Source of the DNA: Bacteroides congonensis
GTDB lineage: Bacteria > Bacteroidota > Bacteroidia > Bacteroidales > Bacteroidaceae
Length of the DNA stretch: 64,000 nucleotides
Assembly: GCF_900130125.1 (NCBI RefSeq)
Contig: NZ_FQXY01000011.1
Location: 248,001 to 312,000 of the forward strand
Direction: 5' to 3'
In this document: in pieces, positions 8,818 through 16,779 of the stretch
How positions within the stretch are numbered: the stretch's first letter is position 1
Layout of the letters: each line of letters starts with the position of its first letter
Program-made: the position numbers and the translations under genes
Notes under the pieces: model-generated
Told to the model about the DNA's origin: nothing
Database searches by the model: none
What the model saw: the letters and a program-made list of their open reading frames with translations, nothing else

Positions 8818-8958
8818 CACTACCAACATGAGATAAGAGTGGTATCACTGAAACTACTGAATTACCCCACTTGAAGTATATCTGAAAACCACTATTTGAA
8901 TTTACGCCACTCACCGCACACAGATTCATTCTTTATGTATATTTAATTTTATGAATTT

Positions 8959-9273
8959 ATGGCAATGAACATGCTATTTGTAAGTTCAAGCTACTTCCTA
9001 AGAAACATTCCAGTAGCAATTTTAAACAAGAGAGAGATTATCAAACTCAAAATGCAGCGGTACAAGGACGTAAAGGTTTACCTCTACAGTTTTATACTAC
9101 CAGACTACATGACAGATGAATATGTATCAGAGCAACTGGACGCACTTGCATCGCACTTGCTGTTCCCGCATTTCATACTATCCATTGCCAATACGACAAT
9201 CTACAACCCAAGACTTGTCGCCAATAACGTGAATGGCATAGTGCATATCGTTTTATGCTTTGAGCATGATTGA
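8959..9273 (+). CDS. Hypothetical protein of 104 residues
   Basis: No family is recognised. The protein is rich in aromatic and hydrophobic residues (FVSSSYFLRNIPVAILNK, YLYSFILPDYMTDEY, HLLFPHFILSIANTTIY) without a clear transmembrane span or signal peptide. It ends in VHIVLCFEHD. It is the first gene after the 8786-8817 promoter, about 26 bp before the next gene (ATG 9300), so it is probably co-transcribed with 9300 and 9496. An alternative start is the Met at codon 3. Only the expression context is supported. Confidence 0.6.
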   Translation: MAMNMLFVSSSYFLRNIPVAILNKREIIKLKMQRYKDVKVYLYSFILPDYMTDEYVSEQLDALASHLLFPHFILSIANTTIYNPRLVANNVNGIVHIVLCFEHD

Positions 9274-9299
9274 ATCAACAATTTTATGAATTTCCAATT

Positions 9300-9503
9300 A
9301 TGAACAACCAAGAAGAATTTAGCTTTGAAGAACTACGTAGGCTTGCATTGGCTCACCAAGTAAAGGATAACAAAACCGTGATTGGAATATGGGCTAAGCT
9401 CAATGGATATTCCAAGAGACGCAAGCAAAGAGATAACAAGGTTTACACCGTTTACATCAAGATGAGCAATGATAAAATAAACTCAATTAATAACTATGAC
9501 TGA
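9300..9503 (+). CDS. Small protein, second member of the 8515 family
   Basis: From ATG 9300 the product is 67 residues (MNNQEEFSFEELRRLALAH...). A TTG at 9270 would add ten residues but overlaps the previous gene. The central part matches the product at 8515 (see that entry). After KVYTVYIK it has a polar Asn/Lys-rich tail absent from the first copy. The stop overlaps the start of the 9496 gene by 8 bp, indicating translational coupling. Its function is unknown. Confidence 0.7.
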   Translation: MNNQEEFSFEELRRLALAHQVKDNKTVIGIWAKLNGYSKRRKQRDNKVYTVYIKMSNDKINSINNYD

Positions 9504-10032
9504 TTTAAAATTATGCAAGAAATTCAACGATGGGAAATACAATCATAAGGTTTTGGAACTAAATCAAAACTTGGTACTCCTCAATGATTTATTAAGAAGA
9601 TTCGCAGAAGTTGGAGTTAATATTACAACTACATTCTACAAACAACTATTACATTCTCCTAATGAAGTGTTTAATGACTATTTAGGAGATGAAGCTTTAA
9701 GAAAGTACTGGTATGGCGGTTGTAAATTACCAAGAAGTAAAAATGGTAAAGAACGTTGTAAGATAAATCTTCTTAGGCTAAAATGCAATAATACTCCGGC
9801 ACTAATAAAATTTTATCATATATGTCTGTATTTAAAAGATACATTTGAAACCTTATACATCATAAAGGAAGGAACAGCAGTTAAAACAGATGATGCAGAG
9901 TTACATATAATGCAACAATGTATGGAATTTACACCAACACATGAAGAAACTGATGATGAAAAAGTAATTAAGTTACTTAAAGAGGCTAAAGAGGAAATGT
10001 GCAACAATCCTTTACCTCATCTAAAGTCCTAA
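9496..10032 (+). CDS. Hypothetical protein of 178 residues
   Basis: No family is recognised. The protein is soluble, Lys/Asn-rich and mainly helical in appearance (NQNLVLLNDLLRRFAEVGVN, ALIKFYHICLYLKDTFETLY), with an acidic C-terminal segment (HEETDDEKVIKLLKEAKEE). It contains no signal peptide. The start overlaps the 9300 gene, so the two proteins are made together. A terminator follows at 10101. It could be the effector or partner of the small protein at 9300; this is inference from coupling only. Confidence 0.65.
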   Translation: MTDLKLCKKFNDGKYNHKVLELNQNLVLLNDLLRRFAEVGVNITTTFYKQLLHSPNEVFNDYLGDEALRKYWYGGCKLPRSKNGKERCKINLLRLKCNNTPALIKFYHICLYLKDTFETLYIIKEGTAVKTDDAELHIMQQCMEFTPTHEETDDEKVIKLLKEAKEEMCNNPLPHLKS

Positions 10033-10100
10033 TTCCTCATAAAATAATTAATGAAGACATCCCATAGATTATGTGAATGAATATAGTATTAACAACCTAT

Positions 10101-10132
10101 AGGGAGAACTGTGTAAAACGGTTCTCCCTTTT
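10101..10132 (+). terminator. Terminator of the 8959-10032 operon
   Basis: AGGGAGAAC (10101-10109) pairs with GTTCTCCCT (10121-10129) and is followed by TTTT. Confidence 0.85.
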
Positions 10133-10580
10133 CGTGTTCATGCATATCAGACTGGCATATATCCCCAAATGGATATGCAACCAAATCCAATTACCTACTA
10201 CCATGTGAACCTGTAATGGGAATCAAAAACTTATTGGCATTTGAAGCTGTAATATTCCAACGTTCAAATGGGGGTATGGCTCATTTTTGTCATTTACTAA
10301 TACAGGTACAAATCAGGTTATGGATTTACCTGTTATACTCCAACTCTCCCTGATATACATTCACTCCAACGCTGTCATCTCCTAAATCAATGGATGTGCC
10401 AGTCAGACACTAAATTTACAGACATAATGATATGCTTATGGCATAATTCTTATGGACGAGTTTTTCTTCAAATCGTCCTTATATAAGAAGAAAAAAATAA
10501 CCTTACTTAAACTTAATCTAAAGTCAGATATTTCAAATACACAGATTGCAATTTTATAAATCAAACTTAATCAGAACACA
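10133..10580 (+). other. Non-coding stretch before the helicase-like gene
   Basis: There are 450 AT-rich bases with no credible gene. Three spaced copies of a tnctccaac-like word occur (near 10253, 10338 and 10369), and a dyad GGACGA/TCGTCC (10454-10459, 10473-10478) lies about 105 bp before the start of the next gene. Words of this kind next to a replication-like helicase gene could belong to an origin, but the repeats are too loose to claim it. No consensus -33/-7 pair was found. Confidence 0.4.
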
Positions 10581-12341
10581 ATGAAACAAGAAATCATAAA
10601 TGGTGGCAATGCCAGATATTTGGGCGAATTAGAAAGATTTAAAGACGGTATTCCTTTTGGCATCGTAAACAAGACAAAGACAGATGTAGGTGGCACTTAT
10701 GTGGCTGCAAATTGCAGTAGCAACTATATTATCGTATGTCCGTTCAAGGACTTGGTGGATAGTATAGCAGCAGATAAGAATAACAGGTATGAAGTATTCA
10801 AATGTTATGCTGGTGTAAGAGAATACCAGTTCAGGAAATATATCAAAAACAATACCACATATAAGATAGCCGTGACCTATGACAGTCTGCCCAAATTAAT
10901 TGGATGGTTGGGCAATACAGAAGGGTGGAAAGTCTTAGTAGATGAGTATCATTTAATTTTGGAAGACATGGATTTCAGATATGATGCAATTAACGGCTTG
11001 ATGGAAGAGATACAGAAGTTCAGGCATTATTCTTTTCTGTCTGCCACTCCAATTGACCTTGACTTTGAGATAGATTTCCTGAAACGGCTTCCACATTACA
11101 AAGTCCAATGGAATGGAGTGACAAAAATAACTCCTATCAGATACAAGGTCACGCAATTAACCAAAGGACTGGCTAGATTCATACAGATATTTTTGGATGA
11201 AGGCATATCACTCCCAGACATAAACGGCAATGTCAGCAAAGTGGAAGAACTATATATTTTCATCAATTCAGTAACCAGTATCAAGCAGATAGCAGACACA
11301 TTGAAGCTGAATCCAAATGATGTGAAGATATGTTGTGCTGACAGGATTAGAAATAACAAACTGTTGGGTGAATACCAGATTGAATCAGTCAGTAGTCCCA
11401 ATAAGAAGATTAATTTCTTTACAAAGAAATGCTTTCAGGGATGCAACCTTTTTACCAATAACGGGCTGATAATAGTAGCCAGTGACGCATACAAAACGCA
11501 GACTTTGGTGGATATAAGTACTACTATGGAACAGATAGCAGGCAGAATCAGAATCAATGATGAATACCAGAATATCTTTAGGAATGTGATAGTCCATCTG
11601 TTCTCCACCAATAAGAATGTTATGAGCGATGAAGAGTTTGAAATGGTGATGCAGGATAAAGAGAATGAAGCTGACAAGTTGTTAAGCGGATGGAATAAAC
11701 TGGATAAGGAAGAGAGACAGACCTATATTAAGAGGATGAACCTAGACACTGAACTAGTCTCCATCATTAATGGCAGGATGGTGTATAATAATCTGAAAAA
11801 ACAATCCTTCATTTATAAGCAGGAACTAAGGAAGATATACAGAGATGGTATCAGTATCAGGGACAGTTTTATGCAATCAGAAAAATTTGAGCTTACCAAC
11901 CAGAATGAATGGGAGGATTTCAATATAAAACTGGCAAAGGCAATGACTGTCAGTTATGAGCAATTACTGAAAGATTATCTGGATTCCCCTTCTGAATCTT
12001 ACGAACAGGAATATCCTGAATTTCCACTAATCAAAAGGTATTTGAAGGAATCTGAAATGAATACTCTTAGATGGAACAGGGAGAAGATGCTAAAAGCTGT
12101 AGAGGACAAGAAACAGGTAAATAAAGCCCTCTTGGCTATATATCAGCCTGGCTTTATCAGCAATCAGGACTTGAAAGGCAAGTTGAAGGATGAGTTTGGC
12201 AGATTGGGAATCAAATTATCCCCCAAAGCTACCCTGATAGAGAATTGCACTCTTTACAATGTGGAGAAGGCAAGCAGGAAGATAGATGGAAAAACTGTTA
12301 GTGGGTATGAACTTGGCAAGATGGTATTTACCTTTGAATAA
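10581..12341 (+). CDS. Divergent SF2 helicase-like ATPase
   Basis: This 586-residue protein reads as a distant superfamily 2 helicase. A degenerate P-loop lies near residues 31-40 (NKTKTDVGGTYVA), motif II is VDEYH (about 121-125), motif III is SATP (about 154-157), and motif VI is MEQIAGRIRIN (about 315-325). The P-loop has the order KTDVGGT instead of GxGKT, so ATP binding may be altered. The C-terminal 250 residues are helical and not recognised. Layouts of this type occur in origin-binding or replication helicases of small elements. A replication or excision-associated role is therefore plausible but inferred. It stands alone between the 10101 and 12375 terminators. Confidence 0.65.
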   Translation: MKQEIINGGNARYLGELERFKDGIPFGIVNKTKTDVGGTYVAANCSSNYIIVCPFKDLVDSIAADKNNRYEVFKCYAGVREYQFRKYIKNNTTYKIAVTYDSLPKLIGWLGNTEGWKVLVDEYHLILEDMDFRYDAINGLMEEIQKFRHYSFLSATPIDLDFEIDFLKRLPHYKVQWNGVTKITPIRYKVTQLTKGLARFIQIFLDEGISLPDINGNVSKVEELYIFINSVTSIKQIADTLKLNPNDVKICCADRIRNNKLLGEYQIESVSSPNKKINFFTKKCFQGCNLFTNNGLIIVASDAYKTQTLVDISTTMEQIAGRIRINDEYQNIFRNVIVHLFSTNKNVMSDEEFEMVMQDKENEADKLLSGWNKLDKEERQTYIKRMNLDTELVSIINGRMVYNNLKKQSFIYKQELRKIYRDGISIRDSFMQSEKFELTNQNEWEDFNIKLAKAMTVSYEQLLKDYLDSPSESYEQEYPEFPLIKRYLKESEMNTLRWNREKMLKAVEDKKQVNKALLAIYQPGFISNQDLKGKLKDEFGRLGIKLSPKATLIENCTLYNVEKASRKIDGKTVSGYELGKMVFTFE

Positions 12342-12374
12342 GAATCTACCAATATGACAGAACAGGACAAGAAT

Positions 12375-12415
12375 AAAGCTCCAGACCATTAATAAGGTTT
12401 GGGGCTTTCATTTTT
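12375..12415 (+). terminator. Terminator after helicase-like gene
   Basis: A 13-bp stem (AAAGCTCCAGACC at 12375-12387 with GGTTTGGGGCTTT at 12396-12408, with G-U pairs) has an 8-base loop and is followed by CATTTTT. Confidence 0.85.
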
Positions 12416-12477
12416 CTATATTTATAATTACCTTTGTTCTTTACATAATTGATTTATATTCAAATAAATAAAATCTT

Positions 12478-13353
12478 ATGGAAATGAAATATGAAGAACT
12501 ATTAAAGGAAAAAGAATGGGAAGTTAAACGCTATGAGATATTGGCTAGAGATAATTACACTTGTCAAGATTGTGGATGCATAGGTATTAACAATGATATA
12601 TTTTTCCCTATTTCTAAGATTGGTGATTTAAACAAGCTACTTCCAGATATTTTATTAAATGGTGATAATTTAGAATCATTTTGTAATGGTATTAATTGGG
12701 ATGGTAGGGCTATGAAAACTCCAGTCCATTTGCAAGTAAAAATTTTAAATAATAAATTATGTATTTATACAATCAATACACATTCTATATTTGAATCCCC
12801 ATTTCTTTTTGCAGCAGATAATGAGGTCTCAAATATCCATTTTAAAGAGATAAATATAAATGATATCTGTCTATCATACAAAGATAGAAAAGTTGAAAAG
12901 GGAAGATTGTTTGCCTTTTTATTTAAAGAAGATATGGGGCAGACGAACTATGCAGCAATAAACTATTCTTGCAAAAATGAAAAACTTGAAATACTAGAAC
13001 TAAATATATTTTTTGAGAATAAATATTTTCATTATTCTTTCTCTCATTTACATTATTGCAGTGAAGGGACAGTTTTCAATTTTATTCCATTAAATATTCA
13101 TCACCAATATTATATACGTGATAAAAAGCCTTGGGAGTATGATAATAATGCTTTAGTAACCTTATGTTCACGTTGCCATCAAAAAAGACATCAACAAACA
13201 AGTACTCCATTGTACACATTAGATAGGCAATTGATTTATTCTGCCTTGCCTGTATGTGACCGTTGTCAAGGAACTGGCTATTTGCCTCAATACCGTTATT
13301 ATATGGGAGGGATATGTTTTAAATGTCATGGTGAGGGTGTGTGCGAATATTAG
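12478..13353 (+). CDS. HNH-endonuclease-like protein with internal insert and DnaJ-type zinc motif
   Basis: The 291-residue protein begins with an HNH entry segment (RYEILARDNYTCQDCG, Cys29/Cys32). Its continuation (LNIHHQYYIRDKKPWEY, His208-His209, then LVTLCSRCHQKRH, Cys230/Cys233/His238) comes only after about 165 residues of unrelated, mixed beta sequence. In ordinary HNH proteins these pieces are about 15-25 residues apart. The C-terminus carries two CxxCxGxG zinc knuckles of DnaJ type (Cys260-Cys263 and Cys280-Cys283). The metal ligands of both modules are intact. It may act as a nicking or defence nuclease or as a DNA-binding protein. It is convergent with the 13400-14089 gene. Low-GC codon use matches the rest of the element. 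Confidence 0.75.
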   Translation: MEMKYEELLKEKEWEVKRYEILARDNYTCQDCGCIGINNDIFFPISKIGDLNKLLPDILLNGDNLESFCNGINWDGRAMKTPVHLQVKILNNKLCIYTINTHSIFESPFLFAADNEVSNIHFKEININDICLSYKDRKVEKGRLFAFLFKEDMGQTNYAAINYSCKNEKLEILELNIFFENKYFHYSFSHLHYCSEGTVFNFIPLNIHHQYYIRDKKPWEYDNNALVTLCSRCHQKRHQQTSTPLYTLDRQLIYSALPVCDRCQGTGYLPQYRYYMGGICFKCHGEGVCEY

Positions 13354-13399
13354 ATACGCCCTATTAATGTCTGAAATTGTTATCTAATATCTTATAAAC

Positions 13400-14089
13400 C
13401 TACCTATTTTTATCATAGACTTTTATTGGATATAAATATATTTCCCAGGGATAATTGATATTTTCTTGAAAGTTAGGATTTAGTAAATAATATTCATAAG
13501 TTTTAAAAGGTAGCCATTCTCGTGATAAGAGGCATAATTTAGTACGATACATATTCCCTTCTTTATTTAATTTCACTCTTCTTTCAAATTTCCAGTTGGA
13601 TTTCTTCCTGAAATAGCAATATATTAGAGCAGAACTATTTGTATCATCTCCTTTTAAGTTAATATCTATAACCCAATCATATGGAATAATACCAACTTTA
13701 ATAGCTTTCATTTTGTTATTTTCTGTTAGTTCCTCATTTGAACATCTAATGTATTTTCCTTCTGTATCTTGTACCACATTAATTGTTTCTGTTATAATCT
13801 CTATTCCATTAAAAAATGCATCCTTTATTTCTCCTCTTATATGTGAATATCTTCCAAACTTATTATCATTGTTAGGATAATATTTCTCATAAACATCTGC
13901 ATCTACCAAATAAACTCTACTACAGCGTTTTTTACTATATATTTCAGACTTCAATCTGGATATATATTCATTAATTATTTTTTGGTGAGCCAGTTTATCT
14001 CGCATAGACAATCGTTTAGAAAGAAAGAAAATATGATATGCAATAAAGGTTGATATAATGATACTAAATATTGACAAAGCAACTTCCAT
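13400..14089 (-). CDS. Membrane-anchored hypothetical protein
   Basis: This 229-residue protein starts with one transmembrane helix (residues 4-24, ALSIFSIIISTFIAYHIFFL), followed by a basic patch (SKRLSMRDKL) that predicts a cytoplasmic C-terminal domain. The rest is a beta-rich soluble domain with no family I can name (VYLVDADVYEKYY, WVIDINLKGDD, ALIYCYFRKKSNWKFERRV). It reads convergently towards the HNH-like gene with 46 bp between stops. It is the only large gene on the minus strand of the element, with its own -7 box at 14115. Its isolated orientation is typical of accessory or defence cargo, but nothing in the sequence proves that. Confidence 0.6.
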   Translation of the reverse strand: MEVALSIFSIIISTFIAYHIFFLSKRLSMRDKLAHQKIINEYISRLKSEIYSKKRCSRVYLVDADVYEKYYPNNDNKFGRYSHIRGEIKDAFFNGIEIITETINVVQDTEGKYIRCSNEELTENNKMKAIKVGIIPYDWVIDINLKGDDTNSSALIYCYFRKKSNWKFERRVKLNKEGNMYRTKLCLLSREWLPFKTYEYYLLNPNFQENINYPWEIYLYPIKVYDKNR

Positions 14090-14114
14090 AGTTTATTCAA
14101 TTAGTTATTTACCG

Positions 14115-14122
14115 CAAAGATA
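14115..14122 (-). promoter_or_regulatory. -7 box for the 13400-14089 gene
   Basis: The reverse complement is TATCTTTG, about 26 bases before the start codon. No TTTG is seen at the -33 position. Confidence 0.55.
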
Positions 14123-14542
14123 AAAAAATATATGGTAAGATTACAGTTTTATGTATTTTCATTGATAATCATTAATATACACCAACTCTGATGTACGGTA
14201 TCTTAAAATCATCCCCCCCCTTTTTATTGAGGAAGTGTTTTTTATTTGGAGTTTATGCTTTGATAAAGTGAAATTATCAGTCAGACAGTGAGCATGAGGT
14301 ATATATTATGCACTCTATAGCGGTGTAACTACTCTACACCCCCTTACCCATTATTGGAAAAATAAAAGGATAACATGAATTGCTATTCAGCCCACAAACC
14401 TTTTGAACTTCTGAAATATGCAGACTTATCAATGATTTGTATATGTCTACGTATATAGATGCACAAAAAGAAGTGGAATGAATAGTACTTCATATTAAGC
14501 CCTCATTTTGTCCTTAAATACACTATTTACTAATCTATTATT
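14123..14542 (+). other. Non-coding stretch
   Basis: This is 420 AT-rich bases without a supported gene. A homopolymer of eight or more C occurs at about 14213-14220. A short dyad GGTGTA/TACACC lies at 14322-14327 and 14335-14340, followed by a C-rich tract. C runs of this sort are prone to slippage, but no reading frame crosses it. Confidence 0.4.
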
Positions 14543-14680
14543 ATGCGTATGGAGAGTTTAAAAGTATTATTAACGTTTGGGATAATTCTAATTGTGCCAG
14601 TAGTCTTAATGCCACAGTTCTTTATTGGATTATTAATTCTGATTGTGGCTTGCTTAGCTTTCAGACAGAGGAATTTCTAA
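14543..14680 (+). CDS. Small two-helix membrane peptide (45 residues)
   Basis: The ATG at 14543 opens a 45-residue frame (MRMESLKVLLTFGIILIVPV...) that is almost entirely hydrophobic, with a charged end (FRQRNF). It has the look of a single long or two short membrane helices. It ends 24 bp before the DUF3871 gene and may share its transcript. A companion hydrophobic small gene follows DUF3871 at 15829. No homologue is recognised, and it could be a toxin-like or holin-like peptide. Confidence 0.5.
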   Translation: MRMESLKVLLTFGIILIVPVVLMPQFFIGLLILIVACLAFRQRNF

Positions 14681-14704
14681 TATTAACTAAATAAATTACA
14701 GATT

Positions 14705-15721
14705 ATGGAATCAACATTACAGATTATGCCAGTACAGAGAATTAGTAGAAACTTTGGTGAATTTGCAGAAGAAGCGGTAATAATTGAAGAACCAGTAAAG
14801 CCCAAAAAAGTAAACCACTTTATAGAAGCAAATTCTGTAGAAGTCACTTTAGACCATTTAAAGAATGAGAATGTGATACCAGTTTTCAGCAAGGATAATG
14901 AACTGACTATTTCGCATCCGCAATTCATTGAAACGGTCTGGGAAGCTGCCAACTCATTCTATAGTGGTGAACAAATCGAGCAGCCAGATATAAGGTGCAG
15001 CCATGTGATAAAAGGAAGAAAACCAGAAGCCATTAACAAGCCAAAGAACCTGTTAACGGAAGCTGACACTACCCAATATTACGAAAGATGCGCTTTTGCC
15101 ATAGATATTCCATCTATCTATGAAGATGTATCTGGCAACAGGCTTAATCTTTCTATAGTTGGTGTTCGTGCCTTGAATAGAGAGAATCTGGCAACTAAGA
15201 AAAGCCCAGAGTTATTCAGACTGGCTGTTTCATTCAAGAATCAGGTTTGTTGTAATATGTGCGTTTTCACAGACGGATATAAGGACGACATAAAAGTAAT
15301 GAGCACAAAGGAACTGTTTAGGGCTACATTGGAACTACTTAATAATTTCAATGCAGCCAAAAACATACATTTGTTGCAAACGCTTGGCGATTCCTACCTG
15401 AATGAGCACCAATTTGTGACCTTGCTTGGCAGAATGAGACTTTATCAATGTCTACCACAGGGGTATCAAAAAGCAATTCCACGTATGTTATTTACTGATA
15501 CACAGGTTAACAATGTGGCTAGGGCTTATATCAATGACGAGAACTTTGGCAGCTTGGGAAATGACTTGTCTATGTGGAAACTTTACAATTTGCTCACAGG
15601 TGCAAATAAGAGTAGCTATATAGATTCATTTTTGGATAGAGCCTATAATGCTACAGAACTTGCAACAGGTATTTGTTCCGCTTTACATGGTGATGATAAT
15701 TATCAGTGGTTTCTTAGTTAG
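14705..15721 (+). CDS. DUF3871 family protein
   Basis: This 338-residue protein is recognisable by the DUF3871 core: ISHPQFIETVWEAANSF, RCSHVIKGRKPEAINKP, YYERCAFAIDIPSIYED, NLSIVGVRALNRENL, FKNQVCCNMCVFTDG and a C-terminal MWKLYNLLTGANKSSYID. The family is widespread on plasmids and integrative elements of Bacteroidota and its biochemical role is not established to my knowledge. Length is normal. Here it is paired with the short tyrosine recombinase at 16144, which I recall as a frequent neighbour. A terminator follows directly (15758-15794). Confidence 0.85.
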   Translation: MESTLQIMPVQRISRNFGEFAEEAVIIEEPVKPKKVNHFIEANSVEVTLDHLKNENVIPVFSKDNELTISHPQFIETVWEAANSFYSGEQIEQPDIRCSHVIKGRKPEAINKPKNLLTEADTTQYYERCAFAIDIPSIYEDVSGNRLNLSIVGVRALNRENLATKKSPELFRLAVSFKNQVCCNMCVFTDGYKDDIKVMSTKELFRATLELLNNFNAAKNIHLLQTLGDSYLNEHQFVTLLGRMRLYQCLPQGYQKAIPRMLFTDTQVNNVARAYINDENFGSLGNDLSMWKLYNLLTGANKSSYIDSFLDRAYNATELATGICSALHGDDNYQWFLS

Positions 15722-15757
15722 TGGTATTTGAGAATACACAGGATTGTCAAATACAGA

Positions 15758-15798
15758 AAAAGGGCATCTATATAATAAAGTATAGGTGTCCTTTCTTT
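15758..15798 (+). terminator. Terminator after DUF3871 gene
   Basis: AAAAGGGCATCTA (15758-15770) pairs with TATAGGTGTCCTTT (15781-15794) through G-U pairs and is followed by CTTTAT. It closely resembles the hairpin at 15980-16013. Confidence 0.75.
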
Positions 15799-15828
15799 AT
15801 TCTGTCACTTATTAATAATCAAAGATTT

Positions 15829-15957
15829 ATGTTACAAACGTTAGTAGTCGTTACATTCTGGATTATAGTTTTCTTTATTGCATGTGCAGTTTCACCTATT
15901 GTATTCTTCTTCATGATTATTTGGACTATATATCAATATTTCAAATTATTATGTTGA
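15829..15957 (+). CDS. Small membrane peptide (42 residues)
   Basis: The ATG at 15829 opens MLQTLVVVTFWIIVFFIACA..., which is hydrophobic throughout and ends YQYFKLLC. The frame can be read back to a GTG at 15721, but that part crosses the DUF3871 terminator, so only the last 42 codons are supported. It is bracketed by two similar terminators (15758-15794 and 15980-16013), which suggests a separate small transcript. Function is unknown; it is comparable in size and nature to the peptide at 14543. Confidence 0.5.
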   Translation: MLQTLVVVTFWIIVFFIACAVSPIVFFFMIIWTIYQYFKLLC

Positions 15958-15979
15958 GGGTAGTACATGAAGTACTAAT

Positions 15980-16015
15980 AAGGGTATCTATATACTATAT
16001 ATAGGTACTCTTTAT
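15980..16015 (+). terminator. Terminator after small membrane peptide gene
   Basis: AGGGTATCTATATA (15981-15994) pairs with TATATAGGTACTCT (15999-16012) and is followed by TTATT. The sequence is similar to the terminator at 15758-15794. Confidence 0.75.
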
Positions 16016-16143
16016 TAGCTATAGCCAGTAGTATAATATTCACTTTGTTAATTAGTGAATGTTTTGCTAATAATCAGTAAGTTAGATATTCCAACTGAAA
16101 AATAATATTCACTTATATTAGTTTCACTATAAAACAGAACGTT

Positions 16144-16731
16144 ATGTCACTTAAATATTCAAGTACAACAGCAGATTATCTGCAATGGAGCGAAGCCATG
16201 AACTTAATAAGAAAGTTGGCAAGGGATAGTAACTATAAGATGTCACTTCTTATCGCTTTGGGATGTTTCACAGGTCTAAGAATTTCTGATATTCTTGCTT
16301 TAAGATGGAATCAGATATTAGATGCAGAAGAGTTTACCATTACAGAGATTAAAACAGGGAAACAAAGGACAATTAGGATTAATATGCAGCTACAGCAACA
16401 TATCAGAGATTGTTACGAGCATATAAATCCAGTTGGCATAAATGCACCTGTATTGATAAGTCAGAAGGGGACAGTGTACACAGTTCAGAGAATCAATGTC
16501 ATGTTGAAGGAGATTAAGAAAAAATACAGGCTACAAATAGACAATTTTTCGTGTCATTCTCTTAGGAAGACCTTTGGCAGACAGGTCTACAACATGAATA
16601 ACGATAATTCAGAGCTTGCACTTATCAAGCTCATGGAACTATTCAATCATTCCAGTGTATCAATTACTAAAAGATACTTGGGATTAAGACAGGAAGAATT
16701 ATTAAATACCTATGATTGTCTTAGTTTTTAA
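16144..16731 (+). CDS. Short tyrosine recombinase (catalytic domain only)
   Basis: This 195-residue protein corresponds to the catalytic domain of tyrosine recombinases. Arg is in FTGLRISDILALRW, Lys in EIKTGKQRTI, HSLRKTFGRQ supplies HxxR, LFNHSSVSITKRYLG supplies the second His, and the Tyr is in RYLG. All catalytic residues are present but the N-terminal core-binding domain is reduced to about 20 residues. It could be a resolvase- or invertase-like partner, a fine-tuning factor for the main integrase, or an enzyme acting at its own site. A candidate structured RNA begins about 50 bp downstream. Confidence 0.85.
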   Translation: MSLKYSSTTADYLQWSEAMNLIRKLARDSNYKMSLLIALGCFTGLRISDILALRWNQILDAEEFTITEIKTGKQRTIRINMQLQQHIRDCYEHINPVGINAPVLISQKGTVYTVQRINVMLKEIKKKYRLQIDNFSCHSLRKTFGRQVYNMNNDNSELALIKLMELFNHSSVSITKRYLGLRQEELLNTYDCLSF

Positions 16732-16765
16732 CACACAGGTTTAGTTATAATACAAATGCTTTTCG

Positions 16766-16773
16766 TATATTTG
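16766..16773 (+). promoter_or_regulatory. -7 box before the structured RNA candidate
   Basis: TATATTTG matches TAnnTTTG. A TTAG lies 21 bases upstream as a weak -33 box. Initiation is predicted near 16780. Confidence 0.55.
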
Positions 16774-16779
16774 TGCCGT

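Noticed and set aside
14213..14220. C8 run as a phase-variation switch
   Set aside because: No reading frame crosses it and no promoter boxes are correctly spaced around it.
15721..15828. GTG-started N-terminal extension of the 42-residue membrane peptide
   Set aside because: It overlaps the DUF3871 stop and crosses a clear terminator hairpin.
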